Assembly (NCBI GenBank): GCA_020723405.1 | Contig: DYIY01000018.1 | Location: 1-59,964, forward strand | Direction of reading: 5' to 3' | DNA length: 59,964 bases | From: Thiobacillus denitrificans | GTDB taxonomy: Bacteria > Pseudomonadota > Gammaproteobacteria > Burkholderiales > Thiobacillaceae | Made by a program: the position numbers and the translations under genes | Shown: positions 1 to 6,103 of the stretch, in pieces | Layout of the letters: each line of letters opens with the position of its first letter | Numbering within the stretch: the stretch's first letter is position 1 | Notes under the pieces: generated by a model | What the model saw: the letters and a program-made list of their open reading frames with translations, nothing else | Told to the model about the DNA's origin: nothing | Database searches by the model: none

Positions 1-28
1 CCAAGTCGTACGCAATTACCCTTTCCAC
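1..28 (-). CDS. Start of a further integron cassette gene (partial)
   Basis: Beyond the leftmost attC site, the minus strand has a GGGAG Shine-Dalgarno-like stretch five bases before a GTG at 28..26. The frame stays open to the window edge (M-E-R-V-I-A-Y-D-L). Its place directly after an attC site is where the next cassette gene should begin. Only nine codons are visible, so the product cannot be named and the start is tentative. Confidence 0.25.
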
Positions 29-46
29 AGTGGCTCCCTCTGTGAT

Positions 47-136
47 GCCGAACGTTTTAGGTAAGGGGCGCTGCGCGGCGTTTTATCGCGCAGCGTCCAG
101 CGACCGAAGGGAGCGGCCTTGACCGCAGTGTTAGCC
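47..136 (-). repeat. attC site a (3' end of the LprI-like cassette)
   Basis: About 90 bases bounded on the plus strand by a degenerate RYYYAAC-like end (GCCGAAC, 47-53) and by GTTAGCC (130-136). These are the two outer core sites of an integron attC. The middle can fold through CGCTGCG/CGCAGCG arms. It is more diverged than the other five sites. It lies immediately 3' of the cassette gene ending at 150. Confidence 0.6.
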
Positions 137-149
137 TGCATGGGATGCT

Positions 150-548
150 TCAGTAATAGCTTTCAAGTTCATTCAACCGATGTGTTGTCAGCTTGATTCT
201 GCAATGTATTGCCTCAGCAGGCGCCCCCGTGCCAACAATACTGTCGTACGCGAAGCTGCATTCTGCTTCCAAATATCTTCGCCAGTACAAATGGCTTTCG
301 ATGGCTTTGTTCTTTAGGGCAGTGAGTTTTTTTGGATCGTTAATCAAGCCCTCATATGCTTCTGCCAACCCATCAATCATGGCTGCGTGCTTTTCCTCTA
401 CAAGATGGTCTAGTCGGGTCGACTCTTCCACGTAGCACATTGTTTCGTCATGCGACCCCATTGTTTTTGCGAGGCAATCGGTCAAAACGTCTGCGGAAGC
501 AAAACTACCCCAGCAAATAATAATTAGTGTGATGGTGAATGACTTCAT
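150..548 (-). CDS. Exported LprI-like (DUF1311-type) cassette protein
   Basis: 132 residues. The N-terminal hydrophobic signal peptide (residues 1-19) is probably cleaved after FASA. The mature part has cysteines near 24, 38, 97 and 115. The C-terminal pattern W-x-x-Y-x-x-x-x-C, a Gly-rich gap, C-x-x-x-x-T-x-x-R-x-x-x-L resembles the LprI/DUF1311 periplasmic domain, some members of which inhibit lysozyme. The start (548) directly follows the attC junction at 551-557 and the gene is followed by attC site a, so this is one complete integron cassette. Family assignment is by pattern only; lysozyme inhibition is not demonstrated. Expression would depend on an upstream cassette promoter or the integron promoter. 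Confidence 0.7.
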   Translation of the reverse strand: MKSFTITLIIICWGSFASADVLTDCLAKTMGSHDETMCYVEESTRLDHLVEEKHAAMIDGLAEAYEGLINDPKKLTALKNKAIESHLYWRRYLEAECSFAYDSIVGTGAPAEAIHCRIKLTTHRLNELESYY

Positions 549-550
549 CT

Positions 551-628
551 GGCTAACGTGTAGCTAACCGGCGACCGGAATGCCGCGAAGCGGCATGTAG
601 GGCGTCCGGGTTGAGCGCAGGGTTATGC
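551..628 (-). repeat. attC site b
   Basis: 78 bases from GGCTAAC (551-557) to GTTATGC (622-628). Internal inverted repeats include AATGCCGC/GCGGCAT around the fold centre and CTAACCGG/CCGGGTTGAG type arms. The core is nearly identical to site c at 985-1062. It contains the stop codon of the preceding cassette gene (623-625). Confidence 0.85.
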
Positions 629-970
629 GGCATTGCTACCAGATGTGGCTGATTGCAGAAGCGTGGCGAGCTTTTTTGCCTCTGTTGCGGACAAAGTAAC
701 CGGCAACATTTGGTAGCTAGCAACACTCTTTGCCACAAACTCAAGACCAATTGATTTCTCTTCTGAGCCGCCACCCAAGGTGTGAACCTTAACTTTGACG
801 CTCATGAATTTGACTCCGCCTCCCTCGACCTCACCCAACGTTTGAGCAATAGGAGCGCCAAACATTGCCGCTTTGAGCCCACCGTGCTTGAGGATTTTGA
901 AGATGAATGAGCCGGCCACGAAGGCAAAAATAGCGAAGAAGATGTATTGGAAGTTGTTCTCAAGATTCAT
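623..970 (-). CDS. Cassette-encoded membrane-anchored protein
   Basis: 115 residues from the ATG at 970. This start is preferred over the in-frame ATG at 988 because AAGGA lies seven bases upstream of it and because 988 falls inside the attC core site. One transmembrane segment (about residues 8-26) is followed by a soluble domain with a GxLKAAMFG motif, a TLGEVEG motif and a C-terminal S-Y-Q-M-L-P-V-T-L-S helix region. I recall similar small proteins with an SYQMxPITL motif among integron cassettes and genomic orphans, but no function is known to me. The stop codon lies within attC site b. Confidence 0.75.
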   Translation of the reverse strand: MNLENNFQYIFFAIFAFVAGSFIFKILKHGGLKAAMFGAPIAQTLGEVEGGGVKFMSVKVKVHTLGGGSEEKSIGLEFVAKSVASYQMLPVTLSATEAKKLATLLQSATSGSNAA

Positions 971-984
971 GTTCAGTCCTTGCT

Positions 985-1062
985 GCATAACGTGGAGCTA
1001 ACCGGCGGCCGGAATGCCGCGAAGCGGCATGTAGGGCGTCCGTGTTGAGCGTAGGGTTAGAG
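985..1062 (-). repeat. attC site c
   Basis: 78 bases from GCATAAC (985-991) to GTTAGAG (1056-1062). It shares a near-identical central palindrome with site b (GGAATGCCGCGAAGCGGCAT). It separates the cassettes starting at 970 and ending at 1073. Confidence 0.85.
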
Positions 1063-1072
1063 AGAACGCGGG

Positions 1073-1408
1073 TCATTGAACGAGCCCAAAAGTAAAACCA
1101 ACTGCTGAGCACATGGCATAAACAAACAGAGTAATTTCGATTCGCGACCACCGAGGGTGACGACCAATCGTAAACCACGAATGCCGCCGCCGAGATGAAT
1201 GGGCATATGCGACAACGGCTACAATGACCATGAAACCAAAAAAAACAAGGACACTTATTGGGTTTTGGGCGATGCGGGGCATTGCTGCATAAGAGAAAAC
1301 AATGGCAATTGGCAAGCCAAAGACATGAGCTAAGTTGCGGCGCAAAAGAGAAGGCTTGCCTTTGTGATTTGGCCAGGTCTCGTATGGTTTTTCTAGGTAG
1401 TCGCTCAT
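1073..1408 (-). CDS. Cassette-encoded integral membrane protein
   Basis: 111 residues with three predicted membrane segments (about residues 28-45, 52-69 and 91-109). A basic loop (SSRRRHSW, R-H-P-R-W) precedes the last one, suggesting a cytoplasmic loop there. The N-terminus is hydrophilic. The start at 1408 is preceded on the minus strand by the cassette junction at 1432-1426, and the gene ends ten bases before attC site c. No family recognised. Its third-position GC is lower than in the chromosomal genes to the right. Confidence 0.65.
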   Translation of the reverse strand: MSDYLEKPYETWPNHKGKPSLLRRNLAHVFGLPIAIVFSYAAMPRIAQNPISVLVFFGFMVIVAVVAYAHSSRRRHSWFTIGRHPRWSRIEITLFVYAMCSAVGFTFGLVQ

Positions 1409-1425
1409 GCGCTGGTGCCTGTGCT

Positions 1426-1506
1426 CTCTAACGTGCAGCTTGAGGGGCGCGGAGGCGGCAAGCGAAGCTTGCTGGCGGAGCGTCCCGCTCGAAGCGTTTG
1501 TTAGAC
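1426..1506 (-). repeat. attC site d
   Basis: 81 bases from CTCTAAC (1426-1432) to GTTAGAC (1500-1506), with the inverted arms CTTGAGGGG...TCCCGCTCGAAG. It is closely related to site e at 2723-2794 but unlike sites b and c, so the array mixes attC lineages. It includes the stop codon of the HEPN-like gene. Confidence 0.8.
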
Positions 1507-2208
1507 ATTGGTAGACAAAGCACGGCGGTATTCAAGGCATTTATCAAGGACGTTGTCATTGAATTGCTTAATTGTTCTTTCGGCAGAGAGCAGATAATAG
1601 GCAGCGGCCCTTGCATTGGCTATCCACTTCCCGTCAATGACATCTAAAGTAACACCCACATGTTGTTTTGAATTAATGGCATTGATAAGGGTGGGCGCAA
1701 GGTCGGTTAATAAACCACTACCGTGAGCAAAGCTATTGCGAAAATCCTTTAACTCGATAAGAGGGGTTCTTAGTTGTTTGTTGTGGAAAAGCTCCACGCC
1801 CACAGCCTCTTTGCAGTATTGTTCGGCGGATCTAATAAAGTCTTTGCGCGGTAATTTTTTAAATTCCGTTTGGTAGTGTGTGGATGTTTGCCAATGCTTA
1901 AATGATTCTGAAATGCCGTTTTCAAAGGCGGCAAATATCGAAACAAGTACTCCACCCCAAACCAATCTCGGCAAAGTTATTGCTGCGTCTTGATTGATAG
2001 TGTCCAGCTCCGACTCCAACTCGCCCTCTCTGACTGGGTCGGACTCACGTTTCAGGCGCGCATTTAAACGTAAAGCCAATTGGGTTGGGCCATGGGGCAA
2101 AAATTCATTAACCAAGCGAATATAACGCCTCATATCAGAGAATGCGCCAATTGCATAAGGAAAATCGCAAATGGCGTAAAACTCGTCAAGGGTGTCTTCT
2201 GAGTTCAT
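1501..2208 (-). CDS. HEPN-like protein in a two-gene cassette
   Basis: 235 residues, mostly helical, no signal peptide. Near residues 152-163 the sequence LKDFRNSFAHGSG contains R-N-x-x-x-H, the catalytic-type motif of HEPN ribonucleases. Such proteins occur in toxin-antitoxin and anti-phage systems, though HEPN-like folds also occur without RNase activity. The gene starts nine bases after the lipoprotein gene ending at 2218 with no attC between them, so both lie in one cassette. RNase activity is inferred from the motif only. Alternative reading: a non-catalytic member of the RiboL-PSP-HEPN/MAE_28990-like group. Confidence 0.7.
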   Translation of the reverse strand: MNSEDTLDEFYAICDFPYAIGAFSDMRRYIRLVNEFLPHGPTQLALRLNARLKRESDPVREGELESELDTINQDAAITLPRLVWGGVLVSIFAAFENGISESFKHWQTSTHYQTEFKKLPRKDFIRSAEQYCKEAVGVELFHNKQLRTPLIELKDFRNSFAHGSGLLTDLAPTLINAINSKQHVGVTLDVIDGKWIANARAAAYYLLSAERTIKQFNDNVLDKCLEYRRALSTNV

Positions 2209-2217
2209 ATGGCTCGA

Positions 2218-2715
2218 TTAGTTTTTGGCGTAATCCCACGACTTGACTCGCTGCACCACTTGTTCGGGCAGTGTGTCAGAAAGCATCTCGCGGACTTCGG
2301 CGTACCTTTTGTCCAGCACCTCGCCGACTACATTAAACGACATTAGTGGTGTGTTTTCAGTGTTAAGAATTTTAACTTCAATCTCAACAACGTCTTTGCC
2401 TACACCTAGCCCGACAAGGGTATTTGCAATCTTACTGCCTCTGGAGATATTAATTATTCGCGCTTGCAGCTCATGGCCTTTTTCCCCAACACGATAGCCG
2501 TGCAGACTGAATTTCCGTCTAAGACCATTTTCTAGCGCAACTGCCTCACCTTCTTCGTTGAAAGCGTTCTTATCGACATTGATTATTAGCCCTTTAATAT
2601 CCTGCCGAGGGGCCATAACCTTCATTTGCTCAACATTCACAGTCGTACAGCCTGTAACCAGGAATATGATGATGAACGATATGGTTGCTTTGATATGGTG
2701 CATGCGCTTCTCCAA
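2218..2715 (-). CDS. Cassette-encoded lipoprotein (DUF4410-like)
   Basis: 165 residues. Signal peptide with the lipobox LVTGC, lipidated Cys at about residue 23. The mature region includes G-S-K-I-A-N-T-L-V-G-L-G-V-G-K followed by a V-E-I-E-V-K-I beta-strand pattern. This resembles DUF4410-type lipoproteins, in which a small-residue-rich hydrophobic segment sits in the middle of the chain. It is the first gene of a two-gene cassette, with the HEPN-like gene nine bases downstream. The start is just inside the junction after attC site e. Another ATG four codons on (MHH) is possible. Role unknown. Confidence 0.7.
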   Translation of the reverse strand: MEKRMHHIKATISFIIIFLVTGCTTVNVEQMKVMAPRQDIKGLIINVDKNAFNEEGEAVALENGLRRKFSLHGYRVGEKGHELQARIINISRGSKIANTLVGLGVGKDVVEIEVKILNTENTPLMSFNVVGEVLDKRYAEVREMLSDTLPEQVVQRVKSWDYAKN

Positions 2716-2722
2716 AAGAAAT

Positions 2723-2794
2723 GTCTAACGTTTAGCTTGAGGGGCGCGTAGCCGGCTTTTCGGCGGAGCGTCCCTCTCGAAGCGATTGTTAGAC
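2723..2794 (-). repeat. attC site e
   Basis: 72 bases from GTCTAAC (2723-2729) to GTTAGAC (2788-2794). The inner palindrome uses GCCGGC/TTTTCGGCGG arms, and the outer CTTGAGGGGCGCG / GTCCCTCTCGAAG arms match site d. It is the shortest site of the array. Confidence 0.8.
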
Positions 2795-3697
2795 ATTGTT
2801 GCCAGCAATTCTAGATTTATAAATTGAGACAACAAGATTTGCCGTCAAAATAATAAGCGGGAATCCGAGAACAACAATCTCAAGAACTGATGTCCCAGGC
2901 AGTTTCGAAACCCCAAGAATTTCTCGATAGCCTGCGGCAGCAACGAGCAATCCAGCAATAGAAACAATATGATCGATACCTATAGACGACCTTGGATTAA
3001 TCAGGCTGCTTACAAAAACAAGCGATGTGGCCGCGAGAAAAATAAAAGACACACCCAGTATGTATACAATTTCTAAATTGCTACGTGAAAAATGAATAAC
3101 CACCCCACCATTATCCCACCGAGCTGTCATTTTTCGACCAGGGAAGGCTTTTTGTATTTCTACTTGGTGAGCATGCCAGCGTCTTTCGTTTGTCGTCACC
3201 TTAAACATTGGCCGTAGAGAAATCTTGTCAAACGGAAACGCATTGACGGAAGAGAATGTTGGGAACACTAACCTAGACGATCTTGCTACTGCATCTTTAT
3301 GGCCAGGGATAAAATCGGCTGACGACAACACAGATGTTTCGGCATGTGCTCCATATAGGTCTGCCGATGAGCCATCATCTGCATGTGCAACGATACTTTG
3401 ACTATTTGCCTCGATTTCCGAACCCATTGGCGAGTGCGTATCAAGCACAAGGATAAGAGAAACTTCGGCTGAATTTTCTTCCTGGATCAGGCGATGAACT
3501 ACAAATCGCAATATCGGATCACCTTCAGTAGGCTTCTGATCAGATATAGACTTGTCTAGGTGCAATGTTTGGGTGGCCCTTGAAAAGTAATCCTCATTTA
3601 GAACTGCAACCCATGCGTACAAAAAATAAATAGTACAAGCAAGAAAAATAAGTATTGAGACGGATATAAAAATGCGTCTACGCATGAAAATGATCAT
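2789..3697 (-). CDS. Cassette-encoded multi-span membrane protein (DUF4436-like topology)
   Basis: 302 residues. One N-terminal transmembrane segment (about 9-30) is followed by a soluble, probably periplasmic, domain (about 35-205). Three C-terminal transmembrane segments follow (about 210-232, 243-260, 272-292). The F-P-F-D-K-I-S-L-R-P motif near residue 180 and this topology recall DUF4436-type membrane proteins, but the match is weak. The initiating ATG (3697) abuts the recombined core site and the stop lies in attC site e, so the cassette is packed with almost no spare sequence. Confidence 0.65.
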   Translation of the reverse strand: MIIFMRRRIFISVSILIFLACTIYFLYAWVAVLNEDYFSRATQTLHLDKSISDQKPTEGDPILRFVVHRLIQEENSAEVSLILVLDTHSPMGSEIEANSQSIVAHADDGSSADLYGAHAETSVLSSADFIPGHKDAVARSSRLVFPTFSSVNAFPFDKISLRPMFKVTTNERRWHAHQVEIQKAFPGRKMTARWDNGGVVIHFSRSNLEIVYILGVSFIFLAATSLVFVSSLINPRSSIGIDHIVSIAGLLVAAAGYREILGVSKLPGTSVLEIVVLGFPLIILTANLVVSIYKSRIAGNNV

Positions 3698-3787
3698 GTC
3701 TAACGTGGAGTTAACCGGCGCCGGAGCGCAGCGGAGGGGACCCCAAAGCGTAGCTTTGGGGCGTCCGGGTTGAACGTAGGGTTGGGC
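3698..3787 (-). repeat. attC site f (closest to intI)
   Basis: 90 bases from GTCTAAC (3698-3704) to GTTGGGC (3781-3787). A long central palindrome (GGGACCCCAAAGC / GCTTTGGGGCGTCC) is flanked by TTAACCGGCG and CCGGGTTGAACG arms, the layout expected of an attC with L', L'', R' and R'' boxes. It ends the first cassette. Confidence 0.85.
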
Positions 3788-3808
3788 GTTTGTGCCTGGC
3801 GCGGTAAA

Positions 3809-4078
3809 TTACCCATTTTGGTCTTTTCCAGCTTCATGCGCAGGAACGTCCAGCGCGTTATAGAACCACGCAGGATCTTCGCCAAGACGGCCGGCGCTAA
3901 ATAGTAGCGAGCCGAAACCGCCGAATGGGATTGATAAGAACGCAAACCACAACGGCAACCCAGATACAAAAACGCCAGTAACGAACGCGACAGCGGCAGC
4001 AACCAAGAAGACAACGCCTAGGACAAATGCCGCAAGCCTAGTTATGGGGCCGTATTGCCGCGAAGTCATGACGCCCAA
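3809..4078 (-). CDS. Cassette-encoded small membrane protein, first cassette
   Basis: 89 residues with two transmembrane segments (about 13-35 and 41-60) and a short hydrophilic tail. It starts at 4078, directly at the attI-cassette junction (GTTGGGC read on the minus strand, 4080-4074). An internal ATG three codons on is also possible. As the first cassette it is closest to the candidate array promoter. No family recognised. Confidence 0.65.
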   Translation of the reverse strand: MGVMTSRQYGPITRLAAFVLGVVFLVAAAVAFVTGVFVSGLPLWFAFLSIPFGGFGSLLFSAGRLGEDPAWFYNALDVPAHEAGKDQNG

Positions 4079-4200
4079 CGTTATATCGACAGAAAAATTG
4101 CTGTGTATGCAGGCACACTACGCTGCATAATCTGGCTCGTCAATCGCTAACCCGTTGTTAACAAACGGATATGTCTTTAGTTATAAGGCGTATTGTCCCA
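4074..4200 (-). other. attI region between cassette array and intI
   Basis: The minus strand reads ATAAC then GTTGGGC at 4080-4074, an integrase core site joining attI to the first cassette. The 120 bases up to the integrase start are AT-richer than the chromosome. They include a near-palindrome CCGTTGTTAACAAACGG (about 4152-4169), which could bind integrase or a regulator. The exact attI length cannot be fixed from sequence alone. Confidence 0.6.
4115..4143 (-). promoter_or_regulatory. Candidate cassette promoter (Pc)
   Basis: On the minus strand TTGACG (4143-4138) is separated by 17 bases from TAGTGT (4120-4115) and points into the cassette array. This is where array promoters sit in many chromosomal integrons. 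The -10 box is a moderate match, so strength is uncertain. Confidence 0.4.
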
Positions 4201-5181
4201 ATGAATTCTGTCATCCCCACGCAGCCACCGAAACTCCTGGATCGGCTGTGCGAACGCATCCGCTATCGCCACTACAGTTTGCGCACGGAACAGGCCTATG
4301 TCCACTGGGCGCTGCGTTTCATCTTCTTCCACAACAAGCGCCATCCCATGGATATGGGCGGGCCGGAAGTCGAGGCATTTCTTTCTCATTTGGCGAATGT
4401 GGGAAACGTCGCGGCGTCCACCCACCATCAGGCGCTTTCGGCCTTGCTGTTTTTGTATCGGGAAGTGTTGGAGGTGGATTTGCCCTGGATGACGGAGATT
4501 GGACGGCCCAAGAAGCCCAGGCGACTGCCGGTGGTGCCGAGTTCCACCGAGGTGCGCCGTGTCCTGGACCGCATCCCAGACCAGACCCATCAGTTGATGG
4601 CGCGCCTTCTGTAAGGAACCGGGATGCGTCTGATGGAATGCGTGCGTCTCAGGGTGAAGGATGTGGAGTTTGAGCGGTGCGAGATCGTGGTGCGCTCCGG
4701 GAAGGGGGGTAAGGATCGGGTGACCATGTTGCCGGTTTCCCTGGTCGAGCCCCTGAAGGCGCATCTGGATCGGGTCCGTGAGGTCTGGCTGGCTGATCGC
4801 GCGGCGGGGCGTCCTGGAGTGGAGTTGCCCCACGCCTTGGCGCTCAAGTATCCGAATGCGCCCCTGGAGTGGGGGTGGTTCTGGGTGTTTCCGGCCCGGG
4901 GTGAATCGACTGACCCGCGCTCAGGTGTGGCGCGGCGACACCATCTCTATGAGCAGAATCTGCAACGCGGGATCAAGCGGGCGATGCAGGAGGCGGGGTT
5001 GGCAAAGTCCGCTTCGACCCACAGTCTGCGCCATTCATTCGCCACCCATCTGCTGGAAGCCGGTTACGACATCCGCACCGTGCAAGAGCTGCTGGGCCAC
5101 TCGGATGTTTCCACGACCATGATCTACACCCATGTCCTGAACAAGGGGGGCCGCGGCGTGGTGAGCCCGTTGGATCGGTGA
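4201..5181 (+). pseudogene. intI: Integron integrase, interrupted by an in-frame stop
   Basis: Tyrosine recombinase of the integron type, which joins attI and attC sites. From the ATG at 4201 it runs [13 protein letters not shown], an N-terminal core-binding domain, then TAA at 4612-4614 (codon 138), then resumes in the same frame with [16 protein letters not shown] to the stop at 5181. In IntI1 the equivalent codon is Tyr of LLYGTGMR, so one base change (TAC or TAT to TAA) explains it. The other catalytic positions are intact: Arg143, His274-x-x-Arg277, His300, Tyr309. The integron-specific insert ([17 protein letters not shown] then STDPRSG) is present and confirms the subfamily. It is divergent from the array, as expected. 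An upstream in-frame ATG at 4171 exists. Either a recent inactivation or a sequencing error. Confidence 0.9.
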
Positions 5182-5273
5182 AGCGGGATTTTGGCTAGTA
5201 TCACGGCCACCGGCCGGCCTGCTTTTCCACAACGGTCGGCGGTCCACAAGTCAAACCAAGGAGGCGCAAACCC

Positions 5274-5919
5274 ATGACCACCTATTCCCGCGACGACCAG
5301 CTTGCCGTGCAGCCCGAGTCGAGCTTCGGCGCCAAGATCGAGAAATCCGGCGCTTACGTCGGGCGTTTTACCCTGGCGAAGGAACGCGTCGCCAGGACCG
5401 GGACGCGGGGCATCGAGTTCACCTTCGAGTCGGAGGACGGCCAGACGGCGCGCTATCTGACGCTGTGGGTGGCCCGTGCCAACGGCGACAAGTCGAGTAC
5501 GCCCATGGCCTGCTGTCGGCCCTGATGGTGTGCCAGGACGTGAAGACCATCAGCAGTGCGCCCGTCACGGTGGATGAGTGGAACGCGGAGTTGGGGGCCT
5601 GGGCGCCCGCGCAGGTGGAGGCGTTCGATGCGCTGATGCACAAGCCGGTGGGCGTGTTGTTGCAAAGGGAGGAGCGCGTGTGGGAGGGGCGGACTCATGT
5701 GGGTATGAAGATGGTGGACTTCTTCGATCCCCGCGACCGCAGCACGCCTTCCGAAATTCTGGCCGGCACGCGAAGCGGTCAGGGGCTGGCGCGGCTGGTG
5801 GACAATCTGCGGGAGAAGGTGGTGCGGTTGGGTTGGATGTTCCGCCCGGGGGCGCGGCGCCGGAAGCGGCGAAAGGGGCGGGGTTCTATGGGGTCGATGA
5901 GGATGATGTGCCGTTTTGA
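5274..5919 (+). pseudogene. Phage-type ssDNA-binding-like protein, two frameshifts
   Basis: A good ribosome site (AAGGAGG) precedes ATG 5274. The first frame runs to about 5490 (ends ARYLTLWVARANGDK). The protein then continues one frame back as VEYAHGLLSALMVCQDVK ... KPVGVLLQREE ... VDNLREKVVRLGW. From about 5850 it continues one frame back again as PGGAAPEAAKGAGFYGVDEDDVPF and stops at 5919. Each shift fits loss of a single base; the second lies in a G run. The acidic DEDDVPF end resembles the C-terminal tip of single-strand binding proteins, and the body resembles DUF669-type phage proteins. The restored product would be about 215 residues. It sits directly downstream of intI. Confidence 0.7.
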
Positions 5920-6103
5920 GGTTCATCCGGTCGTGGGCGGGAGAAGGGCCGGGGATGGGGGCAAGCACATCGAGGGGCTCACCCCAGCCCTCCCGTTTGT
6001 GGGAGAGGGAGCAAGGCGAGGCGGCTTCGAGGGGCCGGGCCAAGGGTGAAGCACTGCACTGGCCCGGGTGCCGTTGAGCGGATGCGCCAGGCCCACCCCG
6101 CCG

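Noticed and set aside
4081-4200. LexA box controlling intI
   Set aside because: CTG...CAG occurs (CTGTGTATGCAG) but with six bases between, not ten.
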